Source of the DNA: Azospirillum brasilense
GTDB lineage: Bacteria > Pseudomonadota > Alphaproteobacteria > Azospirillales > Azospirillaceae
NCBI RefSeq assembly: GCF_008365405.1
Contig: NZ_QOKV01000014.1
Location: 105,791-169,790, forward strand
Length of the DNA stretch: 64,000 nucleotides
Direction of reading: 5' to 3'
Under the pieces are notes generated by a model that was not told the DNA's origin, did no database searches, and was given only the letters and a program-made list of their open reading frames with translations. The first letter of the stretch is position 1. The number at the start of each line of letters is the position of its first letter. Position numbers and translations under genes: made by a program. This document shows, one piece after another, positions 1 through 9,051 of this stretch.

Positions 1-2538
1 GTCCTGCTCGAGATCGTGGATGAAGGACCGGTCGATCTTCAGCTTGTCGATCGGGAAACGGTGCAGATAGTTGAGCGAGGAGTAGCCGGTGCCGAAATCA
101 TCCAGCGCGATCAGACACCCGCGCTGTTTCAGCGCGCGCAGCGTCGCGATGGCCGAGGGAACATCGTCGATCAGGGCGCCCTCGGTCACCTCGATCTCCA
201 GCTCCCAGCCCTGGAGGCCGTTGCGGTCGAGCGCCGTGGCCACCTTGGCGGGAAGCTGCCCATCGCGGAACTGCTGGGCGGAGACGTTCACGGCGACCGG
301 CACCGTCAAGCCGATCCGGTCGCGCCAGCGGCGGATCTGGGCGCACACCTCGTCCAGCACCCAGTCGCCGATGGCCTGGATCAGGCCGGTTTCCTCGGCC
401 ACGGGCAGGAAGCGGTTGGGCATGATGAGACCGGCTTCCGGATGGCGCCAGCGCAGAAGCGCCTCCACCCCGACCACGAGATCGTCGGAAATGCGCAGCT
501 GCGGCTGATAGACCAGGAACAGCTCCCGGTTCTGCAGGGCGCGGCGGAGCGCCGCCTCCAGATCCAGACGTTCGCGGGACCGCGCGCCCATCTCGCGCGT
601 CACGAAACGGTAGGCGTTCCGCCCGGCGTCCTTGGCGTTGTACATCGCGATGTCGGCGCAGCGGATCAGACCCTCCGCATCCTCCGCGTCGTCGGGAAAC
701 AGGCTGATGCCGATGCTGGGCGACACCACGAAGTTCCGCCCGCCGATGGCGAAGGGCGCGGCGAGCTGCGCCAGGACCCTCTCCGCCACCGCGGCGGCCT
801 CCTCCGGCTTGCGGATGGCCGGGACGACGATCAGGAACTCGTCGCCACCCAACCGGCCCACCGTGTCCGTCGGCCGCATCCCGCCGTGCAGCCGCCGCGC
901 CACCGACCGCAGCACCTCGTCGCCGAAGGAATGGCCCAGGCTGTCGTTGATGACCTTGAAACGGTCCAGGTCGATGAACAGAACGGCGACCTTGCCGCCG
1001 TCGCGCCGCGCTTCCCGGGCGGCCTGTGCGATGCGGTCGAACAGCAGGACGCGGTTGGGCAGGCCGGTCAAAGGATCGTAATGGGCGAGATAGTGAATGT
1101 GCTGCTCGGCCCGCCGCTTGTCGCCAATGTCCTCCACGAAGGCCATGACGAAGGGCGGGTCGCCGGGGGTGGACACCGGCTGGAGGTGAAGGGAGAAATG
1201 GCTATGCCGTCCACCGGCCAGAAGCAGCCGGTCGACCTCCAGCCGCACGCTTTCCCCGGCGATGGCGGCGTCGATGGCGGCGACCACCGCCGGGTCCTGG
1301 GCGCGCAGCTTCGTGTCGATTCCGATCAGCCCGTCGCGCCCCACCCCGACCGCACGGGCGAAGGCGGGGTTGCAGTCGGTGATCTTGGCGTCCGGCCCGA
1401 TCAGGGCGATGCCCAGCGGCGCCTGGTTGAACAGCAGGTCCAGCTCCGTCTCGCGACGGCGCAGCGAGGCGGTGATGCGCCCGGCGATCACCAGCGCCCG
1501 GTCGCGCGTCGCGGCCAGCGCCCACAGCAGGGTGGACAGCAGCACGCTGAGCGACAGGCCCGTCGCCAGGACCAGCGTCGGCTTCCAGCTGTCCACCCCT
1601 TCTTCGAAGCTCGAACGGCTTTCGTACTGGACGGACCAGGCGCGGCTGCCCAGTGTGACGTCCCGGCTCGCCGTCAGCACCGGCTGGTCCGACGGCTCCG
1701 GGCGGCTGCGGTAGAGCGGAAACTCCCGCCGCCCTTCGAACACCGTCGCGGCGATGTCGTTCATCCGTCCGAACACGGACTCGGCCAGCGGAGCGACGTG
1801 GATCGGGGTCATCACCAGCCCGGCGAAGGTGGCCCGCCGCTGCTCCTGCGTGGCGGGGCTCTGTCCGTCCCGGTAGACGGCCTGGAACACCAGGACGGCG
1901 GGCGGCGAGGATTCGCCCTCGTCGAGCCGCAGGGTGACGGCGCGGGTGATCGCCGGTTCGCCGCTGTCCCGCGCTTGCTCGGCGACGGCGCGACGGACCG
2001 GCTCCGACAGCAGGTCGTAGCCGAGCGTGCGCAGGGTGCGTTCGTTGACCGGGGCGGCGTAGAGGGTGACGAGCCGGACCGGACCGGTCGCCTCCGGCCA
2101 GATTCGGAAGCCTCGCAGCCCATCCATCCGGGCCTCCGTCACCAGCTCCGGCCCCGTCCATTGATCGGCGGCCCGCGCGAAGGCGACGGCGGTGATGCCT
2201 GGGAAGCGCTCAGCGAGGTGCAGCCCATCCACGAAGCGGTTCCATTCCGCGCGTTTCACGTCCGGATAGGCGGTGAACAGGGCGGCGGCGGAGCGCGTCA
2301 CCTGCACATAGACCTGGATCTGGTTCTCGAACCGGCGGTGCAGCTCCTCCACCCGCAGGGCGAATCGGCTTTCGGCGTCCGCAGCGACGCGCTGCCGGGT
2401 GTCGTACCAAGCCAGCGCGGTCAGCAGAAGCGCGGCCATCAGGGCCAGCAGGGGAAGGCGCTTCGGGACGGTCACCGAATCCACCGCGGACTCGCCCGGC
2501 GCGAGGTCGATCGGATCGGGGCTTGAAGACCTCTGCAT
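1..2538 (-). CDS. CHASE-PAS-GGDEF-EAL cyclic-di-GMP protein, C-terminus cut by window edge
   Basis: A membrane-bound sensor that probably makes and/or degrades cyclic di-GMP. The reading frame starts at the ATG complementary to 2536-2538 and runs open through the left edge. A transmembrane segment near residues 28-42 is followed by a CHASE-like periplasmic region, a second transmembrane segment near 325-345, a PAS domain, a GGDEF domain with an intact GGDEF motif, and an EAL domain with EALLRWRHP, an N in VNVSAQQF and DDFGTGYSSL. The catalytic residues visible in both halves are conserved, so both activities are possible; in many hybrids only one is used. The last part of the EAL domain lies outside the window. 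Domain names come from family knowledge; the ligand is unknown. Confidence 0.9.
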   Translation of the reverse strand, partial: MQRSSSPDPIDLAPGESAVDSVTVPKRLPLLALMAALLLTALAWYDTRQRVAADAESRFALRVEELHRRFENQIQVYVQVTRSAAALFTAYPDVKRAEWNRFVDGLHLAERFPGITAVAFARAADQWTGPELVTEARMDGLRGFRIWPEATGPVRLVTLYAAPVNERTLRTLGYDLLSEPVRRAVAEQARDSGEPAITRAVTLRLDEGESSPPAVLVFQAVYRDGQSPATQEQRRATFAGLVMTPIHVAPLAESVFGRMNDIAATVFEGRREFPLYRSRPEPSDQPVLTASRDVTLGSRAWSVQYESRSSFEEGVDSWKPTLVLATGLSLSVLLSTLLWALAATRDRALVIAGRITASLRRRETELDLLFNQAPLGIALIGPDAKITDCNPAFARAVGVGRDGLIGIDTKLRAQDPAVVAAIDAAIAGESVRLEVDRLLLAGGRHSHFSLHLQPVSTPGDPPFVMAFVEDIGDKRRAEQHIHYLAHYDPLTGLPNRVLLFDRIAQAAREARRDGGKVAVLFIDLDRFKVINDSLGHSFGDEVLRSVARRLHGGMRPTDTVGRLGGDEFLIVVPAIRKPEEAAAVAERVLAQLAAPFAIGGRNFVVSPSIGISLFPDDAEDAEGLIRCADIAMYNAKDAGRNAYRFVTREMGARSRERLDLEAALRRALQNRELFLVYQPQLRISDDLVVGVEALLRWRHPEAGLIMPNRFLPVAEETGLIQAIGDWVLDEVCAQIRRWRDRIGLTVPVAVNVSAQQFRDGQLPAKVATALDRNGLQGWELEIEVTEGALIDDVPSAIATLRALKQRGCLIALDDFGTGYSSLNYLHRFPIDKLKIDRSFIHDLEQD

Positions 2539-2715
2539 GGCCGTACCGAAGCTGCCTGTCACGCCGCCGCCGCGCCCTTCGGGGCGCCTCTGCCGTCCGC
2601 CGCCGACCCGGACATTGCCGGATGGAACGACGCGCGCCGGTAGACCTTAACCAGAATGCGCCTTTGCGAAAAGCGTATAAATATTTCCGCAATCGCCCTT
2701 CGCGTGCGGCGGTGT

Positions 2716-3222
2716 TCAAAACTCCTGGAGCACCTTGGGGCTGTTCTCCAGAAGCGTCTCGATCATGCCCAGGATCTGCTCGATCTTCGTGCGGGTGGCG
2801 TCCAGCTCGTCGGCGGTCTTGTCGTCGATGCCGGCTTCCATCAGCATCATGTCGAAGGCGTTCAGCGTTTCCGAAAAGGCCTTCTGCTCGGCCTGAAGCA
2901 CGTCGAAGGCGCCGAGCGAACTGGTCAGCGCCAAGGGCGGGTCGCTGACGAAGGCGTAGCTGATGTCGGTGAAATGGGCGATGGCGGTCAACTTCTGCCG
3001 GATCACCCATTGCGGAAAGTTGGAGGGCAGCTCGTTCCCCGCCTCCTGCAATCGTTCCTGGATGGAGAAGACCAGCCCCTGGATATCCAGATACGCGTTC
3101 CGGATCTCCCGGAAATGGGGAAAGGTCTTGGGCTTGCCGGCGTTGCGAACACGGCCCAGCCGGGCGTTGTCGTCGGTCAGCTTCCGCGCCATCTGGACCA
3201 CGATGTTCGCCACCTTCCCCAT
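2716..3222 (-). CDS. Hypothetical helical protein
   Basis: I do not recognise this 168-residue protein. It is soluble and mostly helical by composition, with no signal peptide or membrane segment, and starts MGKVANIVVQMARKL. I chose the ATG at 3222 because AAAGGGA lies about ten bases upstream; an in-frame GTG at 3255 would add 11 residues. The C-terminal third is rich in Asp/Glu and Leu and could form a helical hairpin. It lies between a c-di-GMP protein and an MBL hydrolase on the same strand, with nothing in the context to assign a role. Confidence 0.7.
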   Translation of the reverse strand: MGKVANIVVQMARKLTDDNARLGRVRNAGKPKTFPHFREIRNAYLDIQGLVFSIQERLQEAGNELPSNFPQWVIRQKLTAIAHFTDISYAFVSDPPLALTSSLGAFDVLQAEQKAFSETLNAFDMMLMEAGIDDKTADELDATRTKIEQILGMIETLLENSPKVLQEF

Positions 3223-3308
3223 CGCCCCGCCATCCCTTTGTTTCGCGGCCGTCACCGATCTGCAATCACTGATCTATAGCATGCGCCGCCCGACCGAGGG
3301 CAGACCGT

Positions 3309-4916
3309 TCACTTCGCCGATAGCCCCTCCGCCTGCGGCAGGCGGTCGCCCATCCCGCGGAGCAGCGCCTCGCGCGCCGCATCGTCGGGTGCCGCGTCCA
3401 ACGCCCGGTGCAGGTCCAGCAGGAAAGCGGCGTAGCGGTTGTGCCAATCCCGCCCTGCGGACACGGCCTCCGGCTCCAGCCGCGGCGGACCGTCCTGGGC
3501 CATGGCAGGCGTGCGCGCCGGAGTGGCGGCGGTCAGGTCGGCCACCTCGTCCAGTTCGGGCAGGCGGATCGATGCCGGGTCCCAGCCGCGGCGGACCAGG
3601 GCGTCGCGCAGGCCGGCACGGGCCTCCTCCTCGCCATGGACCAGGAACAGGCCGCGCCCCACCCCCTGCCGCGCTGCCACCCAGGCCAGCAGGCTGCTGC
3701 GGTCGGCGTGGCCGGAATAGACGTCCAGCGACCGGATGCGGGCGCGCACCGCGATCTCCTCGCCATGGATTCGCACGTTCGCCGCCCCCTGCTGCAACAG
3801 GTGGCCCAGCGTTCCCGGCGCCTGATAGCCGACCAGCAGGACGGTGGCCTCCGGGCGCCAGAGATGGTTCTTCAGGTGGTGGCGGATGCGGCCGGCGTCG
3901 CACATGCCGCTGGCCGCCATGATGATGGCGCCGCCCTTGATCGCGTTGAGCTTCTGGCTTTCCGCGACGGAGCGCACGCGGTGCAGGTTGGGCCGGGCGA
4001 AGGGATCGCCCCCGGTGCCGAGATCGGCCAGATGGCGGCGGAACACCCCGGTGACCGCGTCGGCCAGCGGCGAGTCGAGGAAGACGTCGACCAGGGGAAT
4101 CTCGCCGCGGTCGAACAGCCGGTGCAGGTCGTAGAGAAGCTCCTGCGTGCGCTCCACCGCGAAGGCGGGGATCAGCAGCGTGCCGCCCGCGGCGAGCGCC
4201 GCCCGCACCTCGTCGCGCAGCAGGGCCTGCCGCTCGGCCTCGCCCACCTCCACCCGCTCGCGGTTGCCGTAAGTGGTCTCCAGCACCATCCAGTCCGGCC
4301 GCGGCGGCCCCTCCGCGTCGGCGTGGAAGGATTTGCCGCCCGGCCCGAGGTCGCCGGAGAACAGGATCGTCTCCGTCACCCCGCCGCGGGTCACCTCCAG
4401 TTCCACCGACGCCGAGCCGAGGATGTGCCCGGCCTGCCAGAAGCGGGCGCGGATGCCGGGCAGCACCTTCACCCATTCCCCGTAATCGACCGCGTGCAGG
4501 TGGCGGATGGCGGCCTGGGCGTCGGCCTGGGTGTAGATCGGCTCCACCGCCGGGCGCCCGCGCTGGCGGTTGCGGCGGTTCAGCCGCTCCACCTCCATCT
4601 CCTGGATGTAACCGCTGTCGGGCAGCATGTAGGCCAGCAGGTCAGCGGTGCCGGCGGTGGTGTGCACCCGCCCCTTGAAGCCCTGACGGACCAGTTTCGG
4701 CAGCAGGCCGGAATGGTCGATGTGCGCGTGGGTCAGAAGCACCGCCTTCACGGCGGACGGCTTGAAGGGGAAAGGCCGGTAGTTCAGCTCCTTGACCGTC
4801 TTGGTGCCCTGGAACAGGCCGCAGTCGATCAGCAGGTCGCCGTCGCCGGTGTGGATGCGGAAGCAGGAGCCGGTGACCGTGCCGACGGCGCCGTGGAAGG
4901 TGAGGGACAGTGTCAT
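3309..4916 (-). CDS. MBL-fold beta-CASP metallo-hydrolase (CPSF/RNase J-like)
   Basis: A 535-residue zinc-dependent hydrolase of the metallo-beta-lactamase superfamily, beta-CASP branch, which in known members cuts RNA. The MBL part carries the zinc-binding HAHIDHSG motif near residue 62 and the motif-4 Asp in LFSGDLGPGG near residue 187. The central beta-CASP region and a C-terminal RMMBL-like segment (YSGHADRSSL, VHGEEEA) follow. Length fits the bacterial proteins annotated as MBL-fold RNA-metabolising hydrolases. It sits about 90 bases from the PRPP-synthetase homologue upstream, on the same strand, so the two may be cotranscribed. The actual substrate cannot be read from sequence. Confidence 0.88.
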   Translation of the reverse strand: MTLSLTFHGAVGTVTGSCFRIHTGDGDLLIDCGLFQGTKTVKELNYRPFPFKPSAVKAVLLTHAHIDHSGLLPKLVRQGFKGRVHTTAGTADLLAYMLPDSGYIQEMEVERLNRRNRQRGRPAVEPIYTQADAQAAIRHLHAVDYGEWVKVLPGIRARFWQAGHILGSASVELEVTRGGVTETILFSGDLGPGGKSFHADAEGPPRPDWMVLETTYGNRERVEVGEAERQALLRDEVRAALAAGGTLLIPAFAVERTQELLYDLHRLFDRGEIPLVDVFLDSPLADAVTGVFRRHLADLGTGGDPFARPNLHRVRSVAESQKLNAIKGGAIIMAASGMCDAGRIRHHLKNHLWRPEATVLLVGYQAPGTLGHLLQQGAANVRIHGEEIAVRARIRSLDVYSGHADRSSLLAWVAARQGVGRGLFLVHGEEEARAGLRDALVRRGWDPASIRLPELDEVADLTAATPARTPAMAQDGPPRLEPEAVSAGRDWHNRYAAFLLDLHRALDAAPDDAAREALLRGMGDRLPQAEGLSAK

Positions 4917-5007
4917 GGCGAAACCCCGCCTTGTTGTGCCCTGTCCCCCTATCCTGCCTGACGAAGGGTTACCGGGCCGTCAACAAGGTGCCATCAACAG
5001 GGCGCCG

Positions 5008-5901
5008 TCAACAGGGGGCTGCCAGCGCGTCGGCGATCAGCCGGGCGAGCGGCAGGGCGTTGCTGGGGTGCGGAACCCCGTCGCAGGACAGCGGCGTGCC
5101 GAGCCCTTCCGCCTCGAAACGGGCGGCCACCGCGGCGTCGAACAGGGCATGGACGCCGAACACCCGGACCGACGCCGCCCCGGCGGCCCGCGCCGCCCGC
5201 GCGCAGGAGAAGATGGTCTCGCCGGAGCTGATGACGTCGTCGACGATCACCACGGGCCGCCCGGCCAGCGGCGCGCCGTCGGGAAGCGTCACCGTCACGT
5301 CGCGGTCGCCGCGCCGCTCCTTCCGCCCGACCAGGGCGGTGAGGTCGAGTGGTCCGGCCACCGCCTCGACCAGCGGGGCGGCCTCCTCGTCCGGGCCGAC
5401 GATGACGGCGTCGGGCGCGGTCCCGTCACGGCGAAGCCGGTCGGCGATGGCCCCGGCGCCGCTGAGGCAGACGGAGGGGCGCCCGACGAACACCTCATCC
5501 AGCGTGTGGGTGCGGTGCAGGTGCGGCTCGACGCAGACGAAGCGGTCGAAGAGCCGGCCCAGCCAGTCCCCCACCACCGCCTGGCTGATCGGCTCGCCGG
5601 GGCGGAACACCGCGTCCTGGCGCATGTAGGCCATGTAGGGGGCGACGAGGCACAGCTCCGTGGCGCCCTGGCGGCGCAGGACGGAGGCGGCCAGAGTCAG
5701 CTCCACCAGCTTGTCGTTCGGACGGTCGAGCGAACGGTAGACCACGGCCCGCTCCACCGGTTCGGGCAGGCGGACGAGACTTTCCCCGTCGGGGAAGCGG
5801 TGCAGTTCGGCGATGTGGCAGGGAACGTTCAAGGCATCGGCCAGACGCCGCGCGCCGTCCGCCGATTCCGGAAATCCGTAGACGCCCGTATAGCGGGCCA
5901 T
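5008..5901 (-). CDS. Ribose-phosphate pyrophosphokinase family protein
   Basis: A 297-residue PRPP-synthetase homologue; the family transfers pyrophosphate from ATP to ribose 5-phosphate. The start is the ATG of MARYTGVYGFP with AGAGGGAAC upstream. The FPDGE motif near residue 38, an RQDAVFRPGEP segment resembling the catalytic flexible loop region, and the PRPP-binding loop VIVDDVISSGET near 215 support the family. The binding loop differs from the VDDMVDTAGT form of housekeeping Prs, and the protein is somewhat shorter than the usual 310 residues. It is therefore better treated as a divergent paralogue, of the kind often found near polyphosphate or stress genes, than as the main prs. Confidence 0.82.
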   Translation of the reverse strand: MARYTGVYGFPESADGARRLADALNVPCHIAELHRFPDGESLVRLPEPVERAVVYRSLDRPNDKLVELTLAASVLRRQGATELCLVAPYMAYMRQDAVFRPGEPISQAVVGDWLGRLFDRFVCVEPHLHRTHTLDEVFVGRPSVCLSGAGAIADRLRRDGTAPDAVIVGPDEEAAPLVEAVAGPLDLTALVGRKERRGDRDVTVTLPDGAPLAGRPVVIVDDVISSGETIFSCARAARAAGAASVRVFGVHALFDAAVAARFEAEGLGTPLSCDGVPHPSNALPLARLIADALAAPC

Positions 5902-6106
5902 GCTGTTCCCTCTTGCGTTGCGCGCCCGGACATGGGCGCCCCGTTCGGCCCGTACTATGCCGCAAGGGCCGCGGCGGGGCGACCACGACCTTAGGCGCAA
6001 CGTTACCGAGAAGGCGATAGGACGGCAGGGGCAGGCGCCTGAAAATGACACCGCAGACGTCCGCTGCTCATTGACCGCAGACGAAGGTATGAGGCAGTTT
6101 TCCGCC

Positions 6107-6991
6107 ATGCGCGTGCTCATTGCCGACGATACGGTCCTGATGCGCACCATGCTCTCGGAGCAGGTGGCGTCCTACGGGCATGAGGTGATCCTGGCCAAGG
6201 ACGGTCGGGAAGCGCTGGAGCGTGCCCAGGCCGAACCCTTCGACATCGCCATCATCGATTGGGAGATGCCGTGGCTGTCGGGGCTGGAGGTGTGCTGGCA
6301 CCTGAAGGCCGATCCGCGCACCGCCTACAGCTACCTGATCCTGATGACGTCCCATGACGAACCCTTTTACGAGATGAAGGCGCTGGACGCCGGAGCGGAC
6401 GACTTCATCCACAAGCCGGTCAACCGCGCCCACCTGAAGGCGCGGCTGAAGGCGGGCGGCCGCATCACCGAGATGCACCGGCTGCTGGTCGCGCAGGCGC
6501 AGACCGACCCGCTGACCGGCGTCGCCAACCGGCGCGCCCTTCTGGAACGTGCGGACGAGGAGATCCGCCGGGCGCTGCGGTCGCGGCAGCCCCTGTCCCT
6601 GCTGATCGCCGACATCGACCATTTCAAGCGCATCAACGACAGCCGCGGCCACGCCGCCGGCGACGAGGCATTGCAGCGCTTCGTCCGGACGCTGGACGGC
6701 GCCCTGCGCCCCGGCGACCTGATCGGGCGCTACGGTGGGGAGGAGTTCGTGGTTCTTCTCCCCAACACCGCTCTGGCGGATGCGTCGGTCGTGGCGGAGC
6801 GCTTGCGCCAGCGCGTCGCCGCGCAGGAAATGGGGCCGAACGGCGATTCGTTCCGCATGACCGCCAGCTTCGGCGTCGCTCCTGTGGCGCCAGGCGCCCC
6901 CGGTTGCATCGACGACGCCCTCCGAGTGGCCGACGCCGCGCTGTATCGGGCGAAGGCCGAAGGGCGCAACCGCGTGGTCCCCTCCCCTTAG
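6107..6991 (+). CDS. Response regulator with GGDEF diguanylate cyclase output
   Basis: A 294-residue two-domain regulator. Residues 1-120 are a receiver domain: the acidic pair is in LIADD, the phospho-acceptor Asp in IIDWEMP, and the conserved Lys in HKPVN. The rest is a diguanylate cyclase domain with GGEEF and an inhibitory RPGD site five residues before it, so product feedback is likely. Phosphorylation by a histidine kinase would be expected to promote dimerisation and c-di-GMP synthesis. I chose the ATG at 6107 because GAGG lies at good spacing; the ATG at 6089 has no usable spacing. No kinase gene is adjacent. It is divergent from the PRPP-synthetase homologue. Confidence 0.92.
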   Translation: MRVLIADDTVLMRTMLSEQVASYGHEVILAKDGREALERAQAEPFDIAIIDWEMPWLSGLEVCWHLKADPRTAYSYLILMTSHDEPFYEMKALDAGADDFIHKPVNRAHLKARLKAGGRITEMHRLLVAQAQTDPLTGVANRRALLERADEEIRRALRSRQPLSLLIADIDHFKRINDSRGHAAGDEALQRFVRTLDGALRPGDLIGRYGGEEFVVLLPNTALADASVVAERLRQRVAAQEMGPNGDSFRMTASFGVAPVAPGAPGCIDDALRVADAALYRAKAEGRNRVVPSP

Positions 6992-7059
6992 ACCGTTCAC
7001 GCCCCGCGCCGCCCATCCGTCTCCGGCAGCGAAGGCAACGGGATGCGGGGGAAGAGGCG

Positions 7060-7611
7060 ATGCGCCATGTCCATGTGGCGTTTCTGGAGGGGACGAAGGT
7101 CCTGATCGTCCGGCGGCGCGAGGTCAGCGGTTGGTGGGGCCGCGGCCCGGCGGAGCCGCGGGTCGTCGACGCCGCGGGCCAGTGGGCGCTTCCCGGCGGC
7201 GGTTACGAGAGCGTCACCAGCCCGCTCGCAGCACTCCAGCGCCTGTTCCACGAGCAGACCGGCCTCGCCTTCCCCGATTGCCGGGCGGCGCAGCCATGGC
7301 GTCCCACCTCGCGGAGCTTCACACTGTATTTCGTCCCGGTGACCGGTCTGGAGTCCCTGGCCTCCTCGATCACGCTGCGGGTCGCGCAATCCGCCGTCAC
7401 GCCCGGACGCCCGGCGGGCGGTGCCATCGTGAACTGGGAGCTGTCCTCCGCCCACGTCGTGCCGCTCGCCAAGGTGGTCGCCCATCTGGGGGTGCGCCAG
7501 CCGGTCTCGCACGAGAACCAGCTCGCCATCACCCGGCAGGCGATGCGGTCGCCTTCCTCCCAATCGATCGAGCGCTACGCGACCATGGCCGCGATCATCG
7601 CCCTGCAATGA
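7060..7611 (+). CDS. Nudix-like protein with degenerate Nudix box
   Basis: A 183-residue protein whose first half follows the Nudix fold: an early beta strand, WALPGGGYE, and then a helix ending HEQTGLAF. Active Nudix enzymes have G-x5-E-x7-R-E-U-x-E-E-x-G-U. Here the aligned core reads R-L-F-H-E-Q-T-G-L, so the first Glu after Arg is Leu and one of the paired Glu residues is Gln. Metal binding, and therefore pyrophosphohydrolase activity, may be lost or altered. The start ATG at 7060 has GGGGAAGAGG upstream. The gene is downstream of the GGDEF regulator and ends 16 bases before the convergent gene. Confidence 0.65.
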   Translation: MRHVHVAFLEGTKVLIVRRREVSGWWGRGPAEPRVVDAAGQWALPGGGYESVTSPLAALQRLFHEQTGLAFPDCRAAQPWRPTSRSFTLYFVPVTGLESLASSITLRVAQSAVTPGRPAGGAIVNWELSSAHVVPLAKVVAHLGVRQPVSHENQLAITRQAMRSPSSQSIERYATMAAIIALQ

Positions 7612-7627
7612 GACCCTGCTGGTGGCC

Positions 7628-8224
7628 TCAGCCCTTGCCCTCTCCGGGCGGGGTGCGGACGGCGGTGGCCGCGAGATACTGGGCCGCCGTGCGCAGCAGG
7701 AACTCCGCCACCGCCATGTCGCCGAGGTCGCGGTCCGGGCCGCCCAGCCGGTGGCGGCGGTCGGCGTCGATCAGGCCGGTGGCAATCACCTGCGCGGTCA
7801 GCCACGCCCGCTGGTCGGCGTCCGGCACGCCGGCCATCCGCTCCAGCATCTCGTTGCAGGCGTCGTCGATCGTCCCCAGGCCCGGCCGGTCGGACGACAG
7901 GTAGCTGGTTTCGTTCTGAGGCGCCGGTTCCCCGACGTAGGAGCGGGCAAGCAACGCCGTCTCCAGGGTCAGGCGGAAGGCGGTGCGGCGCGGCCGCCCC
8001 TTCCGCCGCAGCCGCAGCGCCATCATGGTGAAGAGCTGGGCCACCGCCTCCACCCTTTCCGCCGGCACCTCGTCGAGGATGTCGACGATCTCGGCGCTGA
8101 CGGCGTTGCGCGGCGCCTTCTCGCCGGGCCGCACCACCGCGGTGGCGAAGACGGCGATCAGGGTGCGCAGGGCGTCGGCCTGCTCCACGGGAGAGATCCG
8201 GCCGATCTGGGCGGGGTCGAACAT
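7628..8224 (-). CDS. Hypothetical protein
   Basis: I do not recognise this 198-residue protein. It begins MFDPAQIGRISP at the ATG complementary to 8222-8224, with GGAGCG seven bases upstream; an in-frame extension to 8272 lacks a better ribosome site. It is rich in helices, has a basic patch (RLRRKGRPRR) near residue 90 and no signal or membrane segment. It is convergent with the Nudix-like gene and lies about 70 bases downstream of the membrane protein on the same strand, so those two may share a transcript. Confidence 0.7.
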   Translation of the reverse strand: MFDPAQIGRISPVEQADALRTLIAVFATAVVRPGEKAPRNAVSAEIVDILDEVPAERVEAVAQLFTMMALRLRRKGRPRRTAFRLTLETALLARSYVGEPAPQNETSYLSSDRPGLGTIDDACNEMLERMAGVPDADQRAWLTAQVIATGLIDADRRHRLGGPDRDLGDMAVAEFLLRTAAQYLAATAVRTPPGEGKG

Positions 8225-8292
8225 GGGGGCGCTCCGCTCTGGCTGAGAGGGATAGACAACTCCTCCCAGCAATGTTGGAACGCGGGGGGCGG

Positions 8293-8772
8293 TCAGGAAT
8301 CCCCCTCCTTCGGGTCGATGGTCTCCGCCCGTCGGCTGATCAGCTGGTAGAGCCCGAGCCCAAGCACCATGAAGACGATGACCATCAGGAGGATGGCCGG
8401 ATACACCATGTCGCTCATCTGCGAGGTCCGGGCCTCGAACACCAGCACCAGCCCTTCCAGGCTGGCGGCGATGATGATGGTGGTCAGGAACTTGGTCAGG
8501 GTGCGGCGGGCCTCGTCGGCGTGCCGCAACTCACGGTCGTGTTCCAACTCCTCCTCGTAGAGATACTTGGCGATCTCGAAGACGGCGATGGCCAGCACGA
8601 TCATGCCGACGCCGTCCAGCAGCCCGTGGGTCGTCGCCTCGATGTCGAGCAGCAGAAGGCTGTGAAACACCGCATAGGCGGCCACACCGATGAACACCAG
8701 GGCGAACAGCATCAACACGCCGGTCGCCAGGAAATACATGACCCGCGACGCTTTCTGAAATCCGTTCCCCAC
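8293..8772 (-). CDS. Small four-helix integral membrane protein
   Basis: A 159-residue membrane protein with four predicted transmembrane helices at roughly residues 12-38, 52-72, 92-112 and 120-145. A charged segment, YEEELEHDRELRHADEARR, lies between helices 2 and 3. The layout resembles small membrane proteins often labelled only as general glycosylation pathway or DUF proteins; I cannot assign a function. The start is the ATG complementary to 8770-8772. It is probably the first gene of a two-gene unit with the downstream hypothetical gene. Confidence 0.72.
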   Translation of the reverse strand: MGNGFQKASRVMYFLATGVLMLFALVFIGVAAYAVFHSLLLLDIEATTHGLLDGVGMIVLAIAVFEIAKYLYEEELEHDRELRHADEARRTLTKFLTTIIIAASLEGLVLVFEARTSQMSDMVYPAILLMVIVFMVLGLGLYQLISRRAETIDPKEGDS

Positions 8773-8936
8773 GATGCGCTTCCCTTTCCGACGCGAGAGC
8801 CTGTCCTGCGGCTGTCAACGCATCGCCCCGGCTTTCGGACCGCAGCCTTGCGGGTCACCCCGGAAGGGAAGGTGGAACCGGCGGCCCGGCCCGCGTGTTT
8901 GGAGTCAGGCAGCACAGGGGATTGTGCCTCCTCGAC

Positions 8937-8976
8937 AGGCTCCGCCGCGCTCCCTGAAGCGGCGGAGCCTTTCTTT
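8937..8976 (+). terminator. Plus-strand intrinsic terminator with no annotated plus-strand gene before it
   Basis: Two perfect 11-base arms (8937-8947 and 8960-8970) enclose a 12-base loop and are followed by TTCTTTT. The T-run lies on the plus-strand side only. The nearest upstream plus-strand gene ends at 7611, so this may end a small RNA starting in the 8773-8936 gap. Confidence 0.6.
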
Positions 8977-9051
8977 TCCTGCCCCTTGTCTTCTCCCGCC
9001 CCTTGCGTTTATGGCTGCGGTGCCGGACCACGCCGACCACGGAACCGCCCC

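Noticed and set aside
16..2526. 836-codon open frame on the plus strand
   Set aside because: It is the antisense of the CHASE-PAS-GGDEF-EAL gene; its product has no recognisable fold and is biased to Arg, Gly, Gln and Pro.
8851..8874. Resemblance to the SRP RNA apical loop (CCCGGAAGGG)
   Set aside because: Only the GGAA tetraloop and a few flanking bases match; the conserved internal loops are absent.
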